64,000 bases of DNA, taken from Jeotgalibacillus terrae (GTDB lineage: Bacteria > Bacillota > Bacilli > Bacillales > Jeotgalibacillaceae). The stretch covers positions 1-64,000 of the forward strand of contig NZ_JAFBDK010000017.1 of assembly GCF_016908195.1 (NCBI RefSeq), read 5' to 3'. Below, piece after piece: positions 26,458 to 33,899 of the stretch. How positions within the stretch are numbered: position 1 is the first letter of the stretch; every line of letters starts with the position of its first letter. The notes below the pieces were generated by a model that was given only the letters and a program-made list of their open reading frames with translations, did not search any database and was not told the DNA's origin. The translations under genes were made by a program, and so were the position numbers.

Positions 26458-27216
26458 TTAATACGCAATCCAGCCGGCATCCGCAGCGATGACCTGTCCA
26501 TTTACAAAGCTTGATTCATCCGATCCTAGGAATAATGCAAGCTGGGCAATCTCATCAGGCTGTCCCACTCTTGGCATTGTATTGCTGCCAGTCATTTGAC
26601 GGCCCATCCCGAACTCTGAAATATTGGTCATCGTGGAACCGATATTTGTCTCTACTCCACCAGGCGCAATCCCATTGCACCGGATGCCTGATTGTGCATA
26701 CATATAAGCAGTATTTTTAGTCAGCCCCGTTACTGCATGCTTTGAAGCAGTATAAGCAGCTCCTGCACGCGCACCTCTCAGACCTCCTGCAGAAATATTG
26801 TTGACGATTACACCATTGCCCTGCTCCTGAAAAAGATTAACCGCAATTCTCATCGCACGCATCACACCAGTTGTATTAACAGCAAATACGCGATCCCACT
26901 TTTCATCAGAGATCTCACCAACAGGCTCCATTCCGTCCATAATTCCTGCATTGTTAACTAAAATATCAAGTCTTCCAAATGCACTTTTTGTTTCTTGAAA
27001 TAGATGCTCTAATTCATTCAGTTCAGCTACATTCGTACGGTTTGCAATTGCAGTCCCTCCCTGCTGTTTAATCGAGTCAGCTACCGCCTTTGCACCTTCT
27101 TCGTTAAAGTCAGATACAACCACTTTTGCCCCTTCTTTTGCATACAATTCCGCAATCGCTTTTCCCATACCTGAAGCTGCTCCTGTTACAATCGCTACTT
27201 TATCTTTCAGACGCAT
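26458..27216 (-). CDS. Short-chain dehydrogenase/reductase, TetR-linked
   Basis: A 252 aa SDR with TGAASGMG at 11-18, NNAG, the catalytic Ser of VNNISAGG, YTASKHA as YxxxK, and PGGVETNIG. The aspartate in VVSDFN suggests NAD(H). It is close to glucose or 3-oxoacyl reductase-like SDRs; the substrate is unknown. The start at 27216 follows AAAGGGG; a GTG lies just before it. It is divergent from a TetR regulator, with repeated AATGTACAYA sites between, so it is a likely target. Confidence 0.88.
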   Translation of the reverse strand: MRLKDKVAIVTGAASGMGKAIAELYAKEGAKVVVSDFNEEGAKAVADSIKQQGGTAIANRTNVAELNELEHLFQETKSAFGRLDILVNNAGIMDGMEPVGEISDEKWDRVFAVNTTGVMRAMRIAVNLFQEQGNGVIVNNISAGGLRGARAGAAYTASKHAVTGLTKNTAYMYAQSGIRCNGIAPGGVETNIGSTMTNISEFGMGRQMTGSNTMPRVGQPDEIAQLALFLGSDESSFVNGQVIAADAGWIAY

Positions 27217-27239
27217 CACTATACCCCTTTCTGAATTTT

Positions 27240-27327
27240 AATGTACACATGTTCAATAACATTTTATGATAGAGGTAGAATCAGATACAATCAGCAAAAA
27301 ATGAAGAGTTGTATAATAATGTACATA
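27240..27327. promoter_or_regulatory. Divergent promoter region with paired AATGTACAYA boxes
   Basis: AATGTACACA (27240-27249) and AATGTACATA (27318-27327) occur once near each divergent start. A TATAAT (27312-27317) serves as a -10 for the regulator. On the other strand TTGTAT, 18 bp, TAAAAT is a possible SDR promoter. The boxes are candidates for TetR-family binding. Confidence 0.5.
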
Positions 27328-27360
27328 CGATTTAAATGTGTATGATAAGGGGATGATTTT

Positions 27361-27921
27361 TTGTCTAAGCACGACCTGCGTGTGGTAAAAACAAAAGAAC
27401 GGATTCACTATGCACTGACTGAATGTCTAAAAGAAAAGCCGCTTAGCCGGATTAAAATTACTGAACTCTGTAAGACAGCTAATATTAACCGGGGGACATT
27501 TTATTTTCATTATCAGGAAGTTGGAGATGTATTCATGGAGTTCTTTGAAGAGATCATGGAGGACCTGAAGGATTCATACGAAGAACCCTACCGGCACAAT
27601 GTATTTTTAGATGTAAAAAATCTTGATCCGGACACAGTACGAATTTTTCATCATATAAAAAAGTACGAGGACTTCTACAGTGTAATTTTCTCAGAAAAAG
27701 TGTCGATCTCTTACTATTATATGTTTTTTGACGCGGTGAAAGAAGTGCTCGAAAAAGACCCCCACAGCGAAAAAATTGATGGACCGCGTGACTTCTTTTT
27801 CTCCTATACTTCCAATGCAATCATTGGTCTGATCATCGAGTGGTACAGAAGAGGTTTCAGGGATTCCGCTGAAGACATGAGCAGGAATCTGGTATTTATT
27901 TTGAAAAAGGGGGAACGATGA
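27361..27921 (+). CDS. TetR/AcrR family transcriptional regulator
   Basis: A 186 aa regulator with an N-terminal TetR HTH (about 8-55, RIKITELCKTANINRGTFYFHYQ) and a C-terminal domain of the DhaS-like type (TSNAIIGLIIEWYRRGFRDS at about 150-170). The start is TTG at 27361 behind AAGGGGATG with about 8 nt spacing. It is divergent from an SDR gene, its probable target. The inducer is unknown. Confidence 0.87.
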   Translation: MSKHDLRVVKTKERIHYALTECLKEKPLSRIKITELCKTANINRGTFYFHYQEVGDVFMEFFEEIMEDLKDSYEEPYRHNVFLDVKNLDPDTVRIFHHIKKYEDFYSVIFSEKVSISYYYMFFDAVKEVLEKDPHSEKIDGPRDFFFSYTSNAIIGLIIEWYRRGFRDSAEDMSRNLVFILKKGER

Positions 27922-27930
27922 TTAAAAAAC

Positions 27931-27952
27931 GAAAGGCCTGATTACCAGGCCT
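27931..27952 (-). terminator. Intrinsic terminator of the uppS-like gene
   Basis: The stem AAGGCCTG / CAGGCCTT lies between the TetR gene and the uppS-like gene. On the minus strand it is followed by TTTCG and six T. Confidence 0.7.
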
Positions 27953-27963
27953 TAGCGTTACCC

Positions 27964-28650
27964 TTACAACCCGCCAAAGCGTCTGTGACGCACGGCAAAC
28001 TCATCTATCGCAGCATCAAACTCTTCTACTGAAAAGTCAGGCCAGAGTGAATCTGAAAAACAAAACTCTGTATATGCCATCTGCCACAGAAGGAAATTAC
28101 TCAATCTCTTCTCCCCACCAGTTCTGATCAGCAGATCCGGATCCGGCATACCTGCTGTGTAAAGGTACTTCTCAAGATGATCTTCAGTTACGTCATCTCC
28201 AGCAGCTTTCATCTCCTCAAACGCTTTAAGGAGCTCCTGCCTTCCACCATAATTCAGCGCAAAATTCAACTGCAGGCCATCATTCTTAGCAGTCTTCCTC
28301 ACAGCATGCTTAAGGGCTTCACGCGTACTGTAAGGAAGCTGCCGGATGTCTCCAAGTATATTTATTTTTACGTTGTTCTTCATTAATTCCGGAAGATATT
28401 GAAACAAAAACTTCTTAGGCAGCTGTAGAATAAACTCAACTTCTTTCTGAGGCCTTTTCCAGTTTTCGCTGGAGAAAGTATAAAGCGTCAGAAACTTCAC
28501 GTCTCTTTCAGCCGCTCTTTTCACGATTTTCACTACAGTCGACACGCCTTCAACATGACCATCCGTCCGTGACAGCCCCCTTCTCTCTGCCCAGCGCCCG
28601 TTACCATCCATAATAATTGCTATATGTGAAATGTCTGCTAATTGACTCAT
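27964..28650 (-). CDS. uppS: Isoprenyl transferase (undecaprenyl diphosphate synthase family)
   Basis: A 228 aa cis-prenyltransferase. The IIMDGNGRWA motif (Asp15 for Mg/pyrophosphate), FSSENWKRP, LNYGGR and the C-terminal RTGGEKRLSNFLLWQMAY are intact. It is about 20 residues shorter at the N-terminus than a typical UppS and has RTGGE for the usual RTSGE. It lies alone, not in the frr-uppS-cdsA cluster, so it is probably a second copy. Product length is unknown. GGTGAG precedes the ATG, and the promoter is overlapped by a large palindrome. Confidence 0.85.
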   Translation of the reverse strand: MSQLADISHIAIIMDGNGRWAERRGLSRTDGHVEGVSTVVKIVKRAAERDVKFLTLYTFSSENWKRPQKEVEFILQLPKKFLFQYLPELMKNNVKINILGDIRQLPYSTREALKHAVRKTAKNDGLQLNFALNYGGRQELLKAFEEMKAAGDDVTEDHLEKYLYTAGMPDPDLLIRTGGEKRLSNFLLWQMAYTEFCFSDSLWPDFSVEEFDAAIDEFAVRHRRFGGL

Positions 28651-28687
28651 GAATTCTCACCTTTCAATTTGGAATGAATTAATTATG

Positions 28688-28725
28688 ATTATAAATAAAT
28701 TTTTATTGATAATCAATAAAAATTT
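28688..28725 (-). promoter_or_regulatory. Promoter with overlapping 29-bp palindrome, uppS-like gene
   Basis: On the minus strand TTGATT, exactly 17 bp, TATAAT (-35 at 28711-28716, -10 at 28688-28693 in plus coordinates). A perfect palindrome with 14-nt arms (AAATTTTTATTGAT and its complement) around one central base covers 28697-28725, that is the -35 and the spacer. This arrangement suits repressor binding. The core TGATAATCA has some likeness to Fur-type sites but is not a clear match. Confidence 0.65.
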
Positions 28726-28788
28726 ATACAATATTCATTTATTGGGAGTATATAACTAATTAAATTCATACTCGTCTTTAAAAAATAA

Positions 28789-28972
28789 AGCTCTGTTAAT
28801 AGTGGCTGTTGATTTCCGCTTCAGGGGGAACCCTTTCCGCAGGGCGTGCGGTGAGCCTCCTCGAAGCTACGCTTCTGCGGGGTCTCACCTGTCACGCTTC
28901 TCCTGTTGGAGTCGTCCCCCTTCCGCTCCAATCACCAGCTGTGCCAAAACAACATTGGGCTTTAACAAAGCC
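28789..28972 (+). repeat. Element A, copy 3 (full length)
   Basis: The ends AGCTCTGTTAA and TTAACAAAGCCC are imperfect inverted repeats. The interior carries TGCGGTGAGCCTCC paired with GGGGTCTCACC and a small AGCTACGCTTCT hairpin. It lies between a uppS-like promoter and a terminator. Confidence 0.85.
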
Positions 28973-28980
28973 CAAAATAA

Positions 28981-29034
28981 AAAAGTATTCTGCAGTGTAG
29001 ACCAGTAAAACCGTCTACTCTACAGAATACTTTT
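28981..29034 (-). terminator. Strong terminator of the membrane hydrolase gene
   Basis: About 22 bp of stem (AAAAGTATTCTG..GTAGAC with GTCTAC..CAGAATACTTTT) around a 10-nt loop. On the minus strand it is followed by TTTTTTATTTT. Confidence 0.88.
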
Positions 29035-29072
29035 AATTAAAGGTTTTTCACTTTTTTTCTGTATCTAACATT

Positions 29073-31088
29073 TTAGATGATTGTATATAGCGCAGTGTTT
29101 GCAATCGTGATCATGGTCATTAATAGCGTGTTAAGAAATGCTGCTACATAAACATTACCTGTTTTTCTATACAAATAACGATTAAATACAGCTGCAATTG
29201 CTAACACCGGCACTAGACCAATGACAATAATTGAAGATAGTGACTGACTCGGGTATCCTGCTGTTCCAGTTAAGAATAACAGACCGTAATGATAAACGAG
29301 GTACAGAGCGAGACCACCCACAAAGTGAAATATTGATATGACATAACCTTTATAGCCATCGTATTTTACAGTAGCTGTATTCATGTTCACCGAAAGACCT
29401 ACTACAAAATAATAGATGAAGAACAGTGGTGCATATTTAAGTAAAGCGATTAGATGCTGTGCTTCAAATGTTTTAACCGCAAATGTCCATAATCTGAAAT
29501 CAGTTTTAAATAGGCTATCAACAATGAAGAGAAGCCCATATCCAGCCACCACTGCTAAAATCGCAACCGATAATGAAGCAACAATCGTCTTAAAACCTGT
29601 TTTTAAACCGTAATTCTGAACTGTTGCCCCATCAGGCTTTTTCGAAACGAAATGATAACAAACCATGATAATAAGCGTGACGATCGCCACGTTAAGTGCC
29701 CAGTATAGAACCGGGTTAACGGTCGGGGCACCAAAGAATTCTGTTGTCGCAATTAAATCAGCCTGATTTCTCAAGAAGAAATACTGAATGACACTTAACA
29801 CCAATACAATGAACGAACATGATTTGATGGTTCTTTCTGCATTTTTCACAATGGAAACAATCAGAACGATCGCTGCTAATGCAATAAAGATCATGCTGAC
29901 CTGTCTTAACAGGCGCATGCCATAAAAGTCTCCACCGTAGTAAGCAGAGAAGAATATAGCTGGGAACAATGCACCAAAAACAATCAGTAATAGTCCTGCA
30001 AGCTTCCCGCCATTTGTTTTTGGTTCAGGAAGTGATGCCGGTTTGCTTGTATAAATGTTCTTCAAGAACGGTAATTTTCCTAATAAATTGATGAACGGAA
30101 TAAAGAATAAAAAGAAACCAATTAAAGCTACAAATGAAAACCATTCTTTCCATACCCATGTCTGACCATCCTGCCCGACTGATACGAGTGCATCATAATC
30201 GGCAAATGTCATATCATAGAAATCAATCGCATGAGCTGTAGAAGTCTCAGAAAAATGATTCCATGGATGAGTTTCATTCGGCTGATAGATAATTCGTTTT
30301 CCGCCATCGACATCATAGACAGTACCTGCTGAGGCCGTTTCAGGGTTACCTAAAAAGCCCATTCCTTCTTCTGTAGCAACATAGTTTTTCTTTACAACTG
30401 ACTGACCAGCGCCTGTTGCTGCAGCATCAAAGAAAAATTCATCGTACTGACCTGCAATTTTACCTGAAAATCTCGGTCCATAAGATCCATTGATTTCTTC
30501 ATCTGTAAATCCAAGTGTCTTAATCCATTGATAATCTGATCCCATCGTGAGGGATGCAAAGATTTTTCTGATACCGCTTTCCTGAAAATCTACTTCATCG
30601 AGCATCACCGCATGGGTAGAAGAGAAACCGCCCATTGAATGACCCGATACTGCGATGACACCATTACCTTCCTCATCTTTTAACACATATTCCTGATCAT
30701 ACATATACTGAACAGCATCATATATAGCGTGCGGCCAGAACGAAAAGAAAGGAACCGGCTTTTCTGTTGTATTTGTTGAATGGCCATGGTCATATTGATC
30801 CAACGCCAGCACAACATATCCTCTTTTTGACATCTCAATCGCCTGGGCATCCTGCATTTCGGCTGAGTTAAGATATCCATGTGTGGCGATGATGGTTGGC
30901 TTCGCTTCCTGATCAGCATCATCAGGTTTATAGAGAAGTCCTGACAATTCACCTCTTGGGGTCTCAAAATAAATTCTTGAAACATCAACATCTCCGTGCG
31001 AACTGTTAAATAACGACGCGACAAAACTGCCGGCAAAAATCAATAATAATGAAAGCACTAAAAATATAATAGGCTTCTTTCTCATCAT
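29073..31088 (-). CDS. Membrane alpha/beta-hydrolase with C-terminal multi-TM domain
   Basis: A 671 aa protein. One N-terminal membrane anchor (about 5-27) is followed by an outside-facing alpha/beta-hydrolase domain (about 35-300) with the nucleophile elbow SGHSMGG (Ser151) and an oxyanion-type THGYLNS stretch. A C-terminal membrane domain of about nine segments (320-670) follows. It could be an esterase, lipase or acyl-acting enzyme of the envelope; no substrate is known. The start is ATG at 31088 or the adjacent ATG at 31085, behind AAGGGGAT. It lies downstream of the GlpP-type antiterminator gene with a terminator between them. Confidence 0.8.
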   Translation of the reverse strand: MMRKKPIIFLVLSLLLIFAGSFVASLFNSSHGDVDVSRIYFETPRGELSGLLYKPDDADQEAKPTIIATHGYLNSAEMQDAQAIEMSKRGYVVLALDQYDHGHSTNTTEKPVPFFSFWPHAIYDAVQYMYDQEYVLKDEEGNGVIAVSGHSMGGFSSTHAVMLDEVDFQESGIRKIFASLTMGSDYQWIKTLGFTDEEINGSYGPRFSGKIAGQYDEFFFDAAATGAGQSVVKKNYVATEEGMGFLGNPETASAGTVYDVDGGKRIIYQPNETHPWNHFSETSTAHAIDFYDMTFADYDALVSVGQDGQTWVWKEWFSFVALIGFFLFFIPFINLLGKLPFLKNIYTSKPASLPEPKTNGGKLAGLLLIVFGALFPAIFFSAYYGGDFYGMRLLRQVSMIFIALAAIVLIVSIVKNAERTIKSCSFIVLVLSVIQYFFLRNQADLIATTEFFGAPTVNPVLYWALNVAIVTLIIMVCYHFVSKKPDGATVQNYGLKTGFKTIVASLSVAILAVVAGYGLLFIVDSLFKTDFRLWTFAVKTFEAQHLIALLKYAPLFFIYYFVVGLSVNMNTATVKYDGYKGYVISIFHFVGGLALYLVYHYGLLFLTGTAGYPSQSLSSIIVIGLVPVLAIAAVFNRYLYRKTGNVYVAAFLNTLLMTMITIANTALYTII

Positions 31089-31213
31089 CCCATCCCCTTT
31101 ATGTTATTAAAAAATGTAAACCCAACTCTAATCCCCCAGCATTCAATTACTTCCGTTTAATTAAAATATGTATAAGAACTCACCCCCATGAAGCTTCTCT
31201 GACATTTAGAGAA

Positions 31214-31268
31214 TAAAAAAGACACATTAAATCGCCCGAAACAAATGTTTAGGCAAAATAATGTGTCT
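31214..31268 (-). terminator. Terminator (possible antitermination target) between glpP-like and hydrolase genes
   Basis: A perfect 10-bp outer stem AGACACATTA / TAATGTGTCT encloses a second stem (GCC..AAAC with GTTT..GGC). On the minus strand six T follow directly. It ends the glpP-like transcript and also lies about 130 nt upstream of the hydrolase start. Confidence 0.8.
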
Positions 31269-31398
31269 CCTCATCTCGTCACAAAATATTAACTTTATGA
31301 AAGTATATAAATTAATGAAAGCGTTGTCAATCTCATTTAGTTATTTTTCTATAATAATTGTAAAATTAATTTCTAATAAATCAATGTCAAACTCCCTG

Positions 31399-31932
31399 CT
31401 ACCACAGACTCCTGTCTGAAGTTGTAACAGCTGTAGCCCCGTTATTTAACGAATTCTCAACATCTTCTTTTGTACGAATAAGACCACCTGCGATTAATGG
31501 AATCCCAGTTTCGTCGCTTATTTCTTTCAAAATATCCGGAATAATACCGGGTAAAACTTCGATATAGTCAGGCTGGATTTTTTTACATGCGTTTAAGTTA
31601 TGATCAAGCGCATGACTATCGAGTGCAAATAAACGCTGAATGCCCATCACATTATATTTTTTCGCAAAAGCAATAACTGATGACTTTGTTGAAATAATCC
31701 CATCAACTTTTACATTATTAATTAAGTATTCAAGACCATACTCGTCCACTTTTAACCCCTGAATAAGGTCAGCATGCATAAACACTTTTTTCTCTTGCTG
31801 CTTTGCATATCTGACAACGCTTTCAATTTGTGAAAGACGCGTCTCAAGTAAAATAATTGTTTCATGATCTTTTCTTAACGCGTATTCAAAATCCTTCATA
31901 TTACGCACAGCAGGTATAACATTCTTTAACAA
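31399..31932 (-). CDS. glpP: Glycerol-3-phosphate-responsive antiterminator, GlpP family
   Basis: A 177 aa protein matching GlpP throughout: VIPAVRNMKDFE at the start, LLETRLSQIESVV, HADLIQGLKVDEYG, IISTKSSVIAFAKK, QRLFALDSHALD, PDYIEVLPGIIP, IAGGLIRTKEDV and TTSDRSLW at the end. GlpP binds leader RNA of glp genes when glycerol-3-phosphate is present and prevents termination. Here there is no glpF, glpK or glpD nearby. The start appears to be TTG at 31932 behind GAGGTGAT. The neighbouring gene downstream encodes a membrane hydrolase behind a terminator. Confidence 0.88.
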   Translation of the reverse strand: MLKNVIPAVRNMKDFEYALRKDHETIILLETRLSQIESVVRYAKQQEKKVFMHADLIQGLKVDEYGLEYLINNVKVDGIISTKSSVIAFAKKYNVMGIQRLFALDSHALDHNLNACKKIQPDYIEVLPGIIPDILKEISDETGIPLIAGGLIRTKEDVENSLNNGATAVTTSDRSLW

Positions 31933-31961
31933 CCTATCACCTCTTTTGACTTTTTTAACTT

Positions 31962-32064
31962 GATAGCTCTGTTAAGAGGGCTGTTGATTTTCGCTGCAGG
32001 GGGAACGCTTTCCGCTTCAATCACCAGCTGTGCCAGAACAACATTGGTCTCTAACATAGCCAAC
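31962..32064 (+). repeat. Element A, copy 4 (short, internally deleted)
   Basis: It keeps AGCTCTGTTAA, TGTTGATTTTCGCTGCAG, AACGCTTTCCGC and the right end ATCACCAGCTGTGCCAGAAC...CTAACATAGCC. The central part is gone. The end of a small minus-strand reading frame runs into it. Confidence 0.8.
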
Positions 32065-32166
32065 TTGATAACGAAAGTATTTATTATATGAATCGTGTAT
32101 TCTCTCAAAAGGTATTGTTCTTTTTATGAATACGACAATTTGCATAATAAATAATTCGTTTAACAA
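32017..32166 (-). CDS. Possible small protein (49 codons) with strong ribosome site, truncated by element A
   Basis: On the minus strand AGGAGGTA (32171-32178) stands 6 nt before a TTG. The frame then reads about 35 codons of ordinary composition (LNELFIMQIVVFIKRT, then PFERIHDSYNKYF) before entering element A and stopping at 32017. The excellent ribosome site argues for translation. The C-terminus inside the repeat suggests that the original gene was cut. I do not recognise the product. It could also be a chance frame. Confidence 0.35.
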   Translation of the reverse strand: MLNELFIMQIVVFIKRTIPFERIHDSYNKYFRYQVGYVRDQCCSGTAGD

Positions 32167-32238
32167 AATATACCTCCTTCAAAAGGTTTAGTCAATTACC
32201 CTGCTAAAGATTTAACGATCTAAAGTACTATAGTATAC

Positions 32239-32274
32239 AAAAAACAGCATCCACCCCTATTAGTGAATGCTGCT
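32239..32274 (-). terminator. Intrinsic terminator of truA
   Basis: The stem CAGCAT..CCA with TG..ATGCTG, followed on the minus strand by six T, lies about 35 nt past the stop codon. Confidence 0.8.
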
Positions 32275-32307
32275 TCTATTCAATATGTGTCTCACTGGGG
32301 AAATATC

Positions 32308-33045
32308 TTAAAAACCAACCTTCTCCAAATACAATCCTTCTCCATCAGCCATACGGCCCGTCTGTATTCTTTCTTTGGATTCGAGAATGGCGGGTATTGC
32401 GGCTGCATCCATTTCTCCCAATCCGACTTCGATCAGGCTTCCGACAATTTTTCTAACCATATTGTAAAGGAAGCCGTTACCACGAATGCTGATTTCAATA
32501 AATCCTGCATCTTCAGTAATATCAAGCGAATATATTTCACGAACCATAGACTTCTTCTTCGATTTCGCGTTCGAATAAGAAGTAAAATCATGTTCTCCGA
32601 GAAAATGCTGAGATGCATGTCTCATCTTTTCGATATCAAGCTTTTCATCAACATGCATACTGTATTTCCGCATGAAGGGATGTGTATACTGCTCGTTCCA
32701 GATCTTATACAAATACGTTTTATCTTTCGCATTATAACGGGAATGAAAGCGGTCATGCATCAGCGTCACGTCGGTAACGCTAATATCATGCGGAAGATAT
32801 CTGTTCAAATACTTCATCACTTCATCTTCAGTTGCATCTTTACGCATCTTAAAGTTAGCAATCTGAGCAAGCGCATGTACACCGGCATCCGTTCTGCCGG
32901 ATCCAATGATTTCAATCTTTTCTCCCGCCAGCTCTGTCAACACGTTTTCAATTTTCCCCTGAATGGTGTTATCGCTGTTACCAAGACGTTGCCAGCCCTT
33001 ATAGCGGCCTCCGTCATATTGAATGGTTAGTTTGTAATTGTTCAT
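32308..33045 (-). CDS. truA: tRNA pseudouridine synthase A (TruA)
   Basis: A 245 aa TruA that makes pseudouridine at positions 38-40 of tRNA anticodon arms. The catalytic Asp53 lies in SGRTDAGVHALAQ. RFHSRYNAKDKTYLYKI and GNGFLYNMVRKIVG are intact. In Bacillales truA normally follows rplQ-ecfA-ecfT; here it stands alone, so it may be a second copy. AAGGAGATC precedes the ATG, and a terminator follows. Confidence 0.92.
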   Translation of the reverse strand: MNNYKLTIQYDGGRYKGWQRLGNSDNTIQGKIENVLTELAGEKIEIIGSGRTDAGVHALAQIANFKMRKDATEDEVMKYLNRYLPHDISVTDVTLMHDRFHSRYNAKDKTYLYKIWNEQYTHPFMRKYSMHVDEKLDIEKMRHASQHFLGEHDFTSYSNAKSKKKSMVREIYSLDITEDAGFIEISIRGNGFLYNMVRKIVGSLIEVGLGEMDAAAIPAILESKERIQTGRMADGEGLYLEKVGF

Positions 33046-33107
33046 TTAGATCTCCTTGTTTAACCCTTTAGTCCCCTGCACCTGCAAATTCAGATCGGGG
33101 AATTGTC

Positions 33108-33764
33108 TTATGATTTTTTCTTTCTGCGCTGTTTTACATCTTTACGGATTTCCTCAAAACAGGTCTCATCTACCGTTCCTGCTTCCCGGAATGACGCGAC
33201 AGCCTGTGCCATTACTTTATAGTTTAATTGTGTGCCCTTCTGATCAGCAAGATAATCTATCGCTCTGTCAGATGAGATTCCATACCTATCAGCAGTTTTG
33301 ACTGCGTCCAGGTTTGCTCCAAGAAAAACGAATTCCCAACCGTACTCTGTCTTTTGCTGTTCGATGAGAGCTTTGATCTTTCCGGCTGAATATTCGCAGC
33401 TTGAATTCTCCTCTCCATCAGTAATTATAACAAACATCACCTTCTCAGCACGGGCATCAGCTTTAGCGTACTTCTGCACATTGATGATTTTGTGCAGCGT
33501 TCTTCCTACCGCATCAAGAAGCGCCGTTGATCCGCCGATCTGGTAATCCTTTTCAGTCAGTGGGCTGACCTCTCTTATATCCATGCGATCATGAAGCAAC
33601 TCATACGTATGATCAAATAATATAGTCGTGATATTGCATTCACCTTTAATCATCTTCTGCTTTTCAAGCATTGAGTTGTACCCGCCTATTGTATCAGATT
33701 CCAACCCACTCATCGATCCGCTTTTATCCAGTATGAACACTAATTCGGTTAAGGCAGTTTTCAT
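33108..33764 (-). CDS. von Willebrand factor A (vWA) domain protein
   Basis: A 218 aa soluble vWA protein of the TerY-like kind. The metal-binding MIDAS set is complete: Asp13, Ser15 and Ser17 (DKSGSMS), Thr80 (GGSTAL) and Asp116 (ITDGEEN). The tail is basic (KQRRKKKS). It has no signal peptide or membrane segment. Related proteins appear in Ter-type stress systems and scaffold metal-dependent protein contacts. GAGGAGGAC precedes the ATG. The upstream gene on the same strand, 135 bp away, encodes a macro-domain/HTH protein. Confidence 0.88.
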   Translation of the reverse strand: MKTALTELVFILDKSGSMSGLESDTIGGYNSMLEKQKMIKGECNITTILFDHTYELLHDRMDIREVSPLTEKDYQIGGSTALLDAVGRTLHKIINVQKYAKADARAEKVMFVIITDGEENSSCEYSAGKIKALIEQQKTEYGWEFVFLGANLDAVKTADRYGISSDRAIDYLADQKGTQLNYKVMAQAVASFREAGTVDETCFEEIRKDVKQRRKKKS

Positions 33765-33823
33765 GATGATGTCCTCCTCAAGTTTTGTAACTTAAGGATA
33801 ACAAGCTCAATTTATCCAACGGT

Positions 33824-33840
33824 CGCTTCAGAAGCGACAA
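33824..33840. promoter_or_regulatory. Palindrome upstream of the vWA gene
   Basis: GTCGCTTCAGAAGCGAC is an 8-1-8 perfect palindrome about 60 bp before the vWA start. No T run follows on either strand, so an operator is more likely than a terminator. Its binding partner is unknown; the HTH of the neighbouring gene is a candidate. Confidence 0.4.
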
Positions 33841-33899
33841 ATTAAGTTTGATGTTTTCAGACTGAATCATACCTGCAGCTTATTCCCACAATCTGTACT

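Noticed and set aside
32263-33030. 255-codon plus-strand frame opposite truA
   Set aside because: The opposite strand encodes a full TruA with catalytic motif. The antisense frame is Cys/His/Phe-rich and family-less.
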